Part shown: piece after piece, positions 16,585 through 24,777 of the stretch | Layout of the letters: every line of letters begins with the position of its first letter | Numbering within the stretch: position 1 is the stretch's first letter | NCBI GenBank assembly: GCA_031270725.1 | Contig: JAISWS010000193.1 | Coordinates: 1 to 37,727 of the forward strand | Reading direction: 5' to 3' | DNA: 37,727 nt | From: Syntrophomonadaceae bacterium | Lineage (GTDB): Bacteria; Bacillota; Syntrophomonadia; Syntrophomonadales; Syntrophomonadaceae | The notes under the pieces: model-generated | Told to the model about the DNA's origin: nothing | Seen by the model: the letters and a program-made list of their open reading frames with translations, nothing else | Databases searched by the model: none | Position numbers and translations under genes: made by a program

Positions 16585-17364
16585 ATGAATTTCAATAACC
16601 TTTTATATCAAAAAGAAAATGGCATAGGTATAATTACTTTGAACCGCCCCAAGGTTTATAACGCTACTAATACGGAGCTGATAGGGGAATTATCTTCCCT
16701 GGTGGAAAGCATAGAACGGGACGATGAAGTAAGGGCGGTAATCCTGACCGGCGGCGACAAGGTTTTCGCGGCCGGCGGCGATATAGAATTTATGTCCAAA
16801 GCGACTCCGCTGGAAATGGAGGCTTTCATAGGGCTGGGGCATAAGACGTATGACCAGATAGCGAATTCAAATAAGCCGGTAGTCGCGGCCATAGCCGGTA
16901 TGGCTTTAGGCGGCGGCTGTGAGCTGGCGCTGGCTTGTGACATCCGCGTCGCGGCGGATGACGCTAAATTCGGACAACCGGAAATTAATTTGGGGATTAT
17001 ACCGGGCGCCGGAGGGACGCAAAGGCTTACCAGGGTGGTAGGCCCGGGCTGGGCCAAGCATTTGATTATGACCGGAAAAGTAATTGACGCGGAAGCGGCT
17101 TTAAAAATTGGCTTGGTTACGGAAGTAGTGCCTTCCGACCAATTGATGGCCAGGGCGAAAAAAATAGCCGCGGATTTGGCTTCTAAATCCCCGGTCGCGA
17201 TGAGATTGGCTAAAAGCAGTATCAATAACGGCTGTAACAGCAGTTTGGATTCGGCGTTATTATATGAACAAAAAGTTTGGGCTTTATTATTTGCCACGGA
17301 AGACCAGAAAGAAGGAATGAAAGCGTTCCTGGAGAAAAGGAAGCCGAATTTCCAAGGCAAATAA
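16585..17364 (+). CDS. Enoyl-CoA hydratase (crotonase type)
   Basis: 259 residues. Adds water to crotonyl-CoA or a related enoyl-CoA. The two acid/base glutamates are E113 (GGGCELALACD) and E133 (GQPEINLGIIPGAGGTQRL), 20 residues apart as in rat enoyl-CoA hydratase (E144/E164). The oxyanion-hole stretch AAGGDIEFM lies at 62-70. AAGGAGA is 7 bases before ATG 16585, and the gap to hbd is 14 bases, so the two are translated from one message. Confidence 0.94.
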   Translation: MNFNNLLYQKENGIGIITLNRPKVYNATNTELIGELSSLVESIERDDEVRAVILTGGDKVFAAGGDIEFMSKATPLEMEAFIGLGHKTYDQIANSNKPVVAAIAGMALGGGCELALACDIRVAADDAKFGQPEINLGIIPGAGGTQRLTRVVGPGWAKHLIMTGKVIDAEAALKIGLVTEVVPSDQLMARAKKIAADLASKSPVAMRLAKSSINNGCNSSLDSALLYEQKVWALLFATEDQKEGMKAFLEKRKPNFQGK

Positions 17365-17433
17365 ACTGGATGACGTTAAGTTAATTATATGTAAAAGGTC
17401 GGTTATTATTTAATTAGAGGTGAAGAAAAGTAT

Positions 17434-18780
17434 ATGAGTTATATAAAAGAATATCAGAGTAAGCTTAAATCAGCCGATGAAGCGGTGAAGTCCGTAAAAT
17501 CAGGAGACACGGTCCATTACAGCGAGTTTGCCATGGCGTCTCATATTTTAGATGAAGCGTTGGCGAAGAGGAAAGATGAGTTGCGGGATGTTATCGTCAG
17601 AACGGTTTCGAATTATTTTCCGCCTAAAACTATTCTTTCAGATCCGGAAAAGAAGCATTTTATTTTGCATGAATCACATATGAGCGCCGCGACCAGAAAA
17701 CTGCATGATCAGGATCTGTGTTATCATCTGCCTATTTCTTATTCAGAATGCGGGCAATATTACGACCGGGGGCAAATACCGGTGGATGTCGCGCTTCTAA
17801 GGGTAGCCCCTATGGATAAACACGGGTTTTTTAATCTGGGGGCATCAAACTCGGTGGGACCTAATGTCTTAGATGCCGCCAAAACGGTGGTTTTAGAAGT
17901 AAACAAGTCGGTGCCAAAATGCTTAGGCGGCAATAAAGAGGCCGTGCATATATCAAAAGTTGATATTATAGTTGAGGGAGACGACAAACCGCTGGTTGAA
18001 GTACCTCCGGCTCCGGTCAGCGAAGAAGACAAAGCTATAGCGGCGCTGATAATGAAAGAAATTGAAGACGGAGCCTGCCTTCAGTTAGGGATTGGCGGTA
18101 TGCCTAATACCATCGGCGCTTTGATCGCTGAATCGGATCTGAAAGATTTAGGAATTCATACCGAAATGCTGTGCGATTCTATGGTGGACATGTATGAAGC
18201 GGGGAGAGTAACAGGAAGGAAAAAGAATATAGATCCCGGCAAAATGGTTTGGACTTTTGCGATGGGCAGACAGCGCTTATATGATTTTCTGGATGAAAAC
18301 CCCGCATGCGCCAGTTATCCCGCGGATTACACCAATGACCCTTTTGTTATTTCTCAGAATGATAAGGTTGTTTCTATCAATAACGCGCTGGAAATCGATT
18401 TATATGGACAGGTATGTTCGGAATCTTCAGGCACACGCCACATATCCGGTACCGGCGGGCAGTTTGATTTTCATTATGGAGCGTTCAGATCCAGAGGCGG
18501 AAAAGGTTTTCTGTGCTTGAGTTCGACGGCCAAGAGCAAAGAAGGAGTAGTCTCAAGGATAAAACCGATTATAACTCCTGGCGGAATTGTAACCATGCCG
18601 AGAAGCCTGGTTTTCAAAATAGTAACTGAGTATGGAATGACCAAGATGATAAAAGGGCTCAGCAATTGGGAGAGAGCCGAAGAGCTTATTAAGGTTGCTC
18701 ACCCTGATTTCCGTGATGAATTAATAAAAGAAGCGCAGAAAAACAAGATATGGAGAAGGTCCAATAAAATAGACAATTAA
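17434..18780 (+). CDS. Acetyl-CoA-dependent CoA-transferase (butyryl-CoA:acetate / 4-hydroxybutyrate type)
   Basis: 448 residues, full length for the family of acetyl-CoA hydrolases and CoA-transferases. It would move CoA from acetyl-CoA to the incoming acid, so no ATP is needed for activation. The active-site glutamate is E330 in QVCSESSG, followed by GTGGQFDFHYGA; GIGGMPNTIG in the middle is the second CoA-binding loop. GAGGTG stands about 10 bases before ATG 17434. Together with hbd, the hydratase and the dehydrogenase it gives a complete short-chain acid oxidation set minus thiolase. Butyrate, 4-hydroxybutyrate, crotonate or branched acids are all possible substrates. Confidence 0.9.
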   Translation: MSYIKEYQSKLKSADEAVKSVKSGDTVHYSEFAMASHILDEALAKRKDELRDVIVRTVSNYFPPKTILSDPEKKHFILHESHMSAATRKLHDQDLCYHLPISYSECGQYYDRGQIPVDVALLRVAPMDKHGFFNLGASNSVGPNVLDAAKTVVLEVNKSVPKCLGGNKEAVHISKVDIIVEGDDKPLVEVPPAPVSEEDKAIAALIMKEIEDGACLQLGIGGMPNTIGALIAESDLKDLGIHTEMLCDSMVDMYEAGRVTGRKKNIDPGKMVWTFAMGRQRLYDFLDENPACASYPADYTNDPFVISQNDKVVSINNALEIDLYGQVCSESSGTRHISGTGGQFDFHYGAFRSRGGKGFLCLSSTAKSKEGVVSRIKPIITPGGIVTMPRSLVFKIVTEYGMTKMIKGLSNWERAEELIKVAHPDFRDELIKEAQKNKIWRRSNKIDN

Positions 18781-18921
18781 GAACAGTACGCGGACGGTTT
18801 GTTTTGACACGGGCCCGTTACGTGATTATCGCCTCGCGGCGGTAAATGCCATTATAAGTGACGGAAGAATATAGGTGGATTAAATACCGTGCGTTTTATG
18901 AAATTAATTAGTCAGATATGG

Positions 18922-18957
18922 TTTTTGTGGGGGTATCTTTGGAAACCCCCACAAAAA
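18922..18957 (+). other. Strong hairpin in the leader of the acyl-CoA dehydrogenase gene
   Basis: TTTTTGTGGGGGT pairs over 13 bases without mismatch with ACCCCCACAAAAA around a 10-base loop, ending 35 bases before ATG 18993. The T-run is on the 5' arm and the A-run on the 3' arm, on both strands, so it lacks the T-tract an intrinsic terminator needs. It could protect or process the message between the CoA-transferase and dehydrogenase cistrons. The 212-base gap also holds TTGACA at about 18804 but no convincing -10 box. Confidence 0.6.
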
Positions 18958-18992
18958 ACAATTAATATAAATTAGAAAAGGAGTCAACGGCC

Positions 18993-20831
18993 ATGGGAGC
19001 AAATTTTGCTTATCAAAATACAAGAGATTTTGAATTTATTCTGCAGGAATGGTTGCCAACAGACAAAATATTTTCTTATGAGCAATTTGCTGGATATTAT
19101 TCTAAAGATGAAGTTAAATCAATATTTGAACCTATACTGAAGTTGTGCAAGGAAGTCATTGAACCGGTTAATGAAGCCGGAATTACTAATCCTTCGAGTT
19201 TTGTAAACGGAAAGGTTATATCGCCTCCCGGGATGGGGGATTTGTTCCACCGCCTTCAGGAGGAAGGATGGGGAACCAGTAATATTAACGAAGAAAAAGA
19301 CGCTATGATCCTGCCCCATATACTGTATGCCATGATATGGGAGATGATGGGGGCGGCAAATCCGTCTTTAACCCCGTATATAGAGCTTACTGACGGCGCG
19401 GCTAACTTGATTCAGACATTTGGCGATGAGAAATTAAAGGATATGTTTTTGCCCAAAATGATGGACGGAAGCTGGTCGGGTACGATGTGTCTGACTGAAC
19501 CCAGCGCTGGTTCTGATGTAGGGGATATATTATCAAAGGCTTATCCGACAGATGATCCGCGGATTTTTAAAATAAAAGGGACCAAGATATTTATTACCGG
19601 CGGGGACAATGATTTTACCGACAATATTATACATTTGTACTTAGCCAGAGTGGAGGGAGCGAAGGCCGGAACGTCAGGGATATCCCTTTTTGTAGTGCCT
19701 AAGTATTGGGTTAATGAAGACGGCAGCCTGGAAGAAAATGACGTTGAGACGACGGGAATTGAACATAAGATGGGGCTTTTGGGTTCGATTACCGCTTCTC
19801 TAAGTTTCGGGGACAATAATAATTGCCGGGGCTGGCTGCTTGGAATCAATCCGTTGACTAATGACGGCAAGGGGAACGGTATGGCGCAAATGTTTCAAAT
19901 GATGAACCTGGCGCGTCTGGAAACAGGATTATCCGCTCTTTCTATGCTGTGTAACGGATATTATAACGCCAGGGATTATTGTAAAGAAAGAATTCAGGGA
20001 AGGCCGTTTTCTGACCCTAAGGGAGCGCGCCTTCCCCTTATTAACCATGAAGACATAAAGCGGACTCTTCTTATGGGCAAAGCCCATATGGAGGCCATGA
20101 GAGCGATGATTTATAAGACATTTTTCGCCTTTGACGTGAGGCATTATGACCCGGATCCGGAGACCAAAGCGAAAGCGAGTAATCTTGTAGAAATTGCGAC
20201 GCCCTTATGTAAAGCGTATAACAGTGACGAAGCTTGGTGGCTGCTGGGGGAAGCTATTCAAACTTACGGCGGTTACGGGTATATGAATGAATATCCCATA
20301 AGCCAGATTGCGCGTGATGTAAAGATTTATTCCATTTGGGAAGGGACTAACTTTATCCAGTCCTTAGACCTGGTAGGACGCAAATGGGGTTTGGGCAAAG
20401 GGCAGGCTTTTGAGGAGTTTTTACAGGAAATCAGGGATTTTTGCAAGAACAACGCCAATAACGAAACTTTCTCTAAAGAATTTGCGATACTGGAGAAAGC
20501 CTTGGCAGCCTATGTAACTATAAAGAGCAATATGCAGGAATTCCAAAAACAGGGCCGTTCAGAAATGATCCCGTTATTTTCCAGAAGAATTCTCACAGCT
20601 ACAGCCCAGTTATATGCCGGAAGTTTAATTTTGGAGCAGGCTTTAATAGCTGATAAAAGGGCGAAAGAACTGGGGCCTGACCATTATGACCATGATTTTT
20701 ACTCCGGTAAAGTAGCTTCGGCGAAGTATTATTTATGCAATGTAGTACCGAATGTTATATCTCTGGCTGGAATAGTGGAAAGTGCTGATACGTCAGCTAT
20801 CGATATCCCTGTGGGGGCATTTGATTATTAA
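18993..20831 (+). CDS. Acyl-CoA dehydrogenase, long form (about 600 aa)
   Basis: 612 residues, against about 380 for the classic short-chain enzymes. FAD-dependent introduction of the C2-C3 double bond into an acyl-CoA, passing electrons to an ETF. Seen: the flavin/substrate stretch MCLTEPSAGSDVGD, KGTKIFITGGDND, the AIQTYGGYGYMNEYPISQIARD core, and the expected catalytic E450 in SIWEGT. An extra C-terminal helical domain follows from about 470, as in the FadE-like and DmdC-like long families. The start is ATG 18993, with AAAAGGAG 9 bases before. Chain length or branching of its substrate is unknown; no etfAB genes lie in the window. Confidence 0.92.
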   Translation: MGANFAYQNTRDFEFILQEWLPTDKIFSYEQFAGYYSKDEVKSIFEPILKLCKEVIEPVNEAGITNPSSFVNGKVISPPGMGDLFHRLQEEGWGTSNINEEKDAMILPHILYAMIWEMMGAANPSLTPYIELTDGAANLIQTFGDEKLKDMFLPKMMDGSWSGTMCLTEPSAGSDVGDILSKAYPTDDPRIFKIKGTKIFITGGDNDFTDNIIHLYLARVEGAKAGTSGISLFVVPKYWVNEDGSLEENDVETTGIEHKMGLLGSITASLSFGDNNNCRGWLLGINPLTNDGKGNGMAQMFQMMNLARLETGLSALSMLCNGYYNARDYCKERIQGRPFSDPKGARLPLINHEDIKRTLLMGKAHMEAMRAMIYKTFFAFDVRHYDPDPETKAKASNLVEIATPLCKAYNSDEAWWLLGEAIQTYGGYGYMNEYPISQIARDVKIYSIWEGTNFIQSLDLVGRKWGLGKGQAFEEFLQEIRDFCKNNANNETFSKEFAILEKALAAYVTIKSNMQEFQKQGRSEMIPLFSRRILTATAQLYAGSLILEQALIADKRAKELGPDHYDHDFYSGKVASAKYYLCNVVPNVISLAGIVESADTSAIDIPVGAFDY

Positions 20832-20885
20832 TTAAAGCTCTGGATATGTAAGAAAAGAAAAAGAGACGGCGGGCGTAAAAAAATC

Positions 20886-20936
20886 AGGCGGGGAACTTTA
20901 AATAAAGGAAGGTTCCCCGCCTTGGGTTTTTTATGA
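20886..20936. terminator. Bidirectional terminator between acyl-CoA dehydrogenase and regulator genes
   Basis: AGGCGGGGAAC - 15-base loop - GTTCCCCGCCT, an 11-base-pair GC-rich stem between convergent genes. The plus strand continues TGGGTTTTTT, the minus strand GATTTTTTT, so both transcripts can end here. Confidence 0.9.
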
Positions 20937-20953
20937 TTATTAATTTAATTATA

Positions 20954-22963
20954 CTAATAAATATTATATTTCTGCATTTTACGATACAAGCTGCTGCGGG
21001 AAATTTTCAGCAATTTAGCTACTTGGCTTCTATTGTTGGATTTTTTGCTTAAATAATACTCAATAAGCTGGCGCTCTTTTTCTTCATCTTCCTGAAGAAT
21101 AGATTTTTTCCATTTCAAAATACCGGTATTCATAGTAGCTTCTTGTATTTCCAGGGGAATCAAATCTAAAGTCAATGTATCGCTCACGCAGAGATTGATA
21201 GCTCTTTCTATGATGTTGTTCAATTCGCGGATATTTCCGGGCCAGTCGTAATTTATCAAGCAGTCGTACACTTCCGGTTTGACATGTTTTACGGTCTTGT
21301 TCAGCCGGTTCGATAAGGAATATACGAAATGCTCCACTAATAAGGGGATATCACCTTTCCGTTCCCGTAAAGCGGGAAGGTGGATAGAAATTACATTCAA
21401 CCGGAAATAAAGGTCCTGCCGAAAACTGTTGGCCTCAATTTGCTGCAGTAAATTACGGTTGGTGGCGGTAATAATTCTAACATTTACAGGGATAAAATGC
21501 TTGCCGCCCAAACGGATAATATTGCGTTCCTCAAGGACTCTTAGTAAAGACGCTTGCAAATCTATAGGCATTTCAGCGATTTCATCAAGAAAAATAGTAC
21601 CTTGATCGGCTAACTCAAATTTACCGGGATTGCCTCCTTTGCGCGCCCCTGTAAAAGCTCCTTCCTCATAACCGAATAATTCGCTGGAGATGAGCTCCCG
21701 TGGAATAGCGGCGCAGTTTATTCCTAAAAAAGGCTCGTTTTTCCTCGGGCTGGCGTTATGGATTGACTGCGCGAATAAATCTTTGCCGACGCCGCTTTCC
21801 CCAATCAGCAAAATGTTAGACGAATTGTCAGAGGCGATTTTAGCTTGCTCGACGGCTTTTAAAAAAACGCCGCTTTCGCCTACCATATCTTCAAATGAAG
21901 TTTTGGCCCGGGCGCCGACGACTTTGTTAATTATATTATTAGGCTTGTTCAATATTAATAAAGCGCCGTTTATTGAGTTGTCATCATCATATAATATGTC
22001 TTCATAAGGCGTACAGTTTATCATGAAACGTTTTTTCTGGCCATTTATTTTAATAGTCATGTTTTCGGCAAAAAATTTACTTTTAAATTGAATGGTTTTA
22101 TTGAGATATTCTTCGGTTATATCTCCTATTTCGCTTATGTGTTTACCGACCCAAAAAGAGCTTTCAAAGGGGGATAAGCCAAGCATTTTGCAAGCCTGAG
22201 TGTTTATGGTGGTTATTATTTGGTTACGGTCTATAGAGATTAACCCTTCCGACATAGCGTTAATGATGGCTGACTTGGCTACATTCATGAGTTTTAATTC
22301 TTTATAAAGTTTTGTTTTCAGGTGGTTCATATTTTTAAGTTCCAGTTCTCTTTCGATGGCTTTGGCCGACGCGACGGCCATACCCAAAGTATGGACATTG
22401 GAGTTTTGGTAAGAAGCGGTTAGATCCAGAACCCCGATGATATTACCGTGCTGGTCGTGAATAGGAGCCGCGGAACAAGTTGCTAAACAGTTATGTTTGC
22501 AGAAATGTTCATAACCGTGAACTTGAAAAGGCTTATCCAGTTTTAAGGCTAAACCGATAGCGTTTGAGCCCATAACATCTTCGGACCATTTAGAACCCTC
22601 AATAAAATTGGTGTAAGAAATGTACTTAATGTCGCTAGGATTGCCAAGCCGTTTCAGAATGTAGCCTTCCGCGTCTGCAAATACCACTCCGAATTTATCG
22701 CCCTTTGTGATATGATGCAACGTATTGAGAGTAGCCATAACCACGTCTAATACTTTTTGACTTTTAATTAACCGCTGATCTAAAGATTTTTTGTTTAATA
22801 TCTCAAAATTAGAGCGTTTGAATGGGTCAACACCATAAGCTTCGCTCCTAGCCCAGGAAGATATTATTTCTTTGTTTATTGTAACATCGTCAAAATTTTT
22901 CTCAACATGCAGTTTATGCCACATGCTAAGCATTTCTTTAGAAGTCATAATATGTTCGTGCAT
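20954..22963 (-). CDS. Sigma-54-dependent transcriptional activator, AcoR type
   Basis: 669 residues. In order: N-terminal sensor with a GAF domain (about 80-215), a PAS domain (about 230-340), a sigma-54 AAA+ domain (about 365-590) and a Fis-type helix-turn-helix at the end (NRSQVAKLLKISRSSLYRKM). Walker A GESGVGKD, the sigma-54 contact loop GAFTGA, Walker B TIFLDEIAEM and the WPGNIRELNN sensor II are intact, so it should be active. The GAF contains HFCKHNCLATCSAAP, with three Cys in a C-x3-C-x3-C pattern. The architecture is that of AcoR/acetoin-type activators sensing small alcohols or ketones. The island's sigma-54-type promoters and dyads are its likely targets. Confidence 0.93.
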   Translation of the reverse strand: MHEHIMTSKEMLSMWHKLHVEKNFDDVTINKEIISSWARSEAYGVDPFKRSNFEILNKKSLDQRLIKSQKVLDVVMATLNTLHHITKGDKFGVVFADAEGYILKRLGNPSDIKYISYTNFIEGSKWSEDVMGSNAIGLALKLDKPFQVHGYEHFCKHNCLATCSAAPIHDQHGNIIGVLDLTASYQNSNVHTLGMAVASAKAIERELELKNMNHLKTKLYKELKLMNVAKSAIINAMSEGLISIDRNQIITTINTQACKMLGLSPFESSFWVGKHISEIGDITEEYLNKTIQFKSKFFAENMTIKINGQKKRFMINCTPYEDILYDDDNSINGALLILNKPNNIINKVVGARAKTSFEDMVGESGVFLKAVEQAKIASDNSSNILLIGESGVGKDLFAQSIHNASPRKNEPFLGINCAAIPRELISSELFGYEEGAFTGARKGGNPGKFELADQGTIFLDEIAEMPIDLQASLLRVLEERNIIRLGGKHFIPVNVRIITATNRNLLQQIEANSFRQDLYFRLNVISIHLPALRERKGDIPLLVEHFVYSLSNRLNKTVKHVKPEVYDCLINYDWPGNIRELNNIIERAINLCVSDTLTLDLIPLEIQEATMNTGILKWKKSILQEDEEKERQLIEYYLSKKSNNRSQVAKLLKISRSSLYRKMQKYNIY

Positions 22964-23050
22964 TTTTGTTGGGCCCCCTTAAAGTTCCTGTTGGAAAAAC
23001 TTTTGTGGTATGCCGAAAACCACTACATAATAAAATATGGTTTTTACTTA

Positions 23051-23078
23051 ATTATAAATGAGCCGGCTGTTTTTTCAG
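23051..23078 (-). promoter_or_regulatory. Probable sigma-70-type promoter of the activator gene
   Basis: On the minus strand, CTGAAA (23078-23073), a 16-base gap, and a perfect TATAAT (23056-23051). Transcription would start about 80 bases before ATG 22963. No sigma-54-type element was found in this gap, which fits constitutive expression of the regulator. The RBS is AAGGGGG about 12 bases before the ATG. Confidence 0.5.
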
Positions 23079-23082
23079 TATA

Positions 23083-23123
23083 AAAAATTTGGTAATCCTT
23101 GCAGATTTTACTCTGCAAGGATT
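23083..23123 (-). terminator. Terminator of the thiolase gene
   Basis: AATCCTTGCAG and CTGCAAGGATT form an 11-base-pair perfect stem with an 8-base loop (23094-23123). On the minus strand it is followed by ACCAAATTTTTT. The thiolase stop lies about 115 bases upstream. The T-run is a little far from the stem. It separates thiolase from the activator gene on the same strand. Confidence 0.6.
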
Positions 23124-23237
23124 GTTGTACAAACTGACCAAACAAGTACATATAATAAATATTATCAGGGGCATGGTTTCAAAAACTGTCCCATAATAAA
23201 CATATGATACCATTTTATCATGAAAATAATTAAGTTA

Positions 23238-24419
23238 TTATATGGATTCAACTATAAAAGCTACTCCAGGCCCGCCGCTGGCACATAAGGAAGCGCAGCC
23301 GTAACGGACGTTGCGCCGTTTCATTTCATTAATCAAAGTTATGATTAAGCGGCATCCGGTCGCTCCGACAGGATGTCCGATGGATACGCCGCCGCCTACG
23401 CCGTTCAGTATTTCCCAATCTATTTTGAGTTCCCGGTTTACGCCGAGTACTTGAGCGGCAAAAGCTTCATTTATTTCCCAATAGCCTATATCACTCTGCT
23501 GCAATCCGGCGAATTTCAAGGCTCTTTGTACAGCTGGCACTACGCTCATTCCCATTATTTTAGGATCCACACCGCCTGATGCGGAAGCTACTACGCGCGC
23601 TAAAGGTTTAATATTAAGCTCTTTAGCCTTGTCGGCTGACATCATGATAATGGAAGAAGCCGCGTCATTTAAACCGGAAGCGTTTCCGGCGGTTACGGTG
23701 CCGCCTTTTTTGAAAGCCGGTTTTAATTGTGCCAGAGCTTCAAGAGTAGTATTCGCTTTCACGTGTTCGTCAGTATCAAAAATGGTGGTCCCTTTTTTAG
23801 TTTTGACTTCTACAGGGACGATTTCGTCTTTAAACCAGCCTTTTTCAATGGCTTGGCTGGCTCTTTGATGGCTCATAAGAGCTAATTGGTCCTGTTCTTC
23901 TCTGCTTATGTTGTACATTTCAGCGATATTCTCAGCGGTAACCCCCATATGATAACCATTCCACGGGCATATTAATCCGCTGACAAACATAGAGTCCAGT
24001 AATGGTTCCCCATCGCCGAGGCGATAACCTCTGCGCGCTTTGTTAAGCACATAAGGCACATTGGTCATACTCTCGGTGCCGACAGCGGCGCCTATTTCAA
24101 CTTTGCCCAGCATAATTTCATGCGAAAGGATTTCGGCCGCACGCATTGAAGACGGACATTGCTGATGTACCGTCGCGGCGTAGGATTCAACTTTACAGCC
24201 CGCGTTCAAAGAGATAAGGCGCGCGATATTTCCAGGAACTCCGGCTTGACAGGTATGCCCGGCCACAATCGATTCTACTTGTTCGGGGGTGATGCCTGCT
24301 TTTTCCAGAGCGCCTTTAAAAGCGACGATACCCAAATCAATAGCGCTTACATCTTTAACGGCTCCAAAAAAGTCACCTACGGCGGTCCTTGCTCCGCCTA
24401 CAATTACTACTTCTTTCAT
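23238..24419 (-). CDS. Acetyl-CoA acetyltransferase (thiolase)
   Basis: 393 residues, normal length. It cleaves acetoacetyl-CoA (or a longer 3-ketoacyl-CoA) with CoA, the last step of the pathway in this island. Nucleophile C88 in HQQCPSSMRA, the His in GHPVGATG, and C379 in CASGGPG are all present. The nucleophile context QQCPSSM differs from the common NxxCxSG form, which may reflect a subfamily with its own substrate range. GGGAGAG is 8 bases before the ATG. It stands apart from the other beta-oxidation genes, on the other strand, with its own sigma-54-type promoter. Confidence 0.94.
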   Translation of the reverse strand: MKEVVIVGGARTAVGDFFGAVKDVSAIDLGIVAFKGALEKAGITPEQVESIVAGHTCQAGVPGNIARLISLNAGCKVESYAATVHQQCPSSMRAAEILSHEIMLGKVEIGAAVGTESMTNVPYVLNKARRGYRLGDGEPLLDSMFVSGLICPWNGYHMGVTAENIAEMYNISREEQDQLALMSHQRASQAIEKGWFKDEIVPVEVKTKKGTTIFDTDEHVKANTTLEALAQLKPAFKKGGTVTAGNASGLNDAASSIIMMSADKAKELNIKPLARVVASASGGVDPKIMGMSVVPAVQRALKFAGLQQSDIGYWEINEAFAAQVLGVNRELKIDWEILNGVGGGVSIGHPVGATGCRLIITLINEMKRRNVRYGCASLCASGGPGVAFIVESI

Positions 24420-24467
24420 AAATTAAACTCTCCCTTCAATTTGTGTTTCGTGTTTCATAAAATTACA

Positions 24468-24483
24468 AGCAATATACATGCCA
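24468..24483 (-). promoter_or_regulatory. Sigma-54 (-24/-12) promoter of the thiolase gene
   Basis: Minus strand TGGCATGTATATTGCT. It matches the consensus TGGCACG-N4-TTGCW at every defined base but one (C to T in the -24 box), with the GG and GC pairs 12 bases apart. The start of transcription would be about 36 bases before ATG 24419. This is the clearest sigma-54 promoter in the window. Confidence 0.82.
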
Positions 24484-24585
24484 TTTCTCGAACAAAAAGA
24501 CAACATTCGTTAAGAATCGGCACAAATAGGGGATTATAGACATATTAAAAAAATTTTCTCCGCGCCTGAATATGATTATTATTAT

Positions 24586-24627
24586 AATAATGAAACAAAT
24601 GTGTCCCGAACATACTGTTTCATTTTC
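24586..24627. promoter_or_regulatory. Upstream activator dyad C
   Basis: AATGAAACA - N18 - TGTTTCATT: nine perfectly symmetric bases per arm (24589-24597 and 24616-24624), with partial symmetry beyond. The centre is about 125 bp upstream of the thiolase sigma-54-type promoter. Half-site and spacing match dyads A and B. The rest of the 393-base gap holds the panE promoter and no gene. Confidence 0.65.
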
Positions 24628-24748
24628 GTACAAACAGGACAGTTTTATAATTGGCTGAAAATTTTACAATGACAAAACTGTGCAAAAAAAACACTTTAAC
24701 ACATTTACGTGAGACACTTACCACTTGATAAAAACCGGGCGGACGTCG

Positions 24749-24777
24749 CTGACAGGCTCAAATTTTTATGTTATCAT
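24749..24777 (+). promoter_or_regulatory. Sigma-70-type promoter of the panE-like gene
   Basis: CTGACA (24749-24754), a 17-base gap, and TATCAT (24772-24777), each one base off consensus. The start of transcription would be about 30 bases before GTG 24813. It marks the return from the sigma-54-controlled island to ordinary housekeeping transcription. Confidence 0.6.

Noticed and set aside
18922-18957. Hairpin as an intrinsic terminator of the CoA-transferase gene
   Set aside because: No T-tract after the stem on either strand.
23160-23200. A fourth activator dyad around TGTCCCAT near the thiolase stop
   Set aside because: No matching half-site lies 18-19 bases away.
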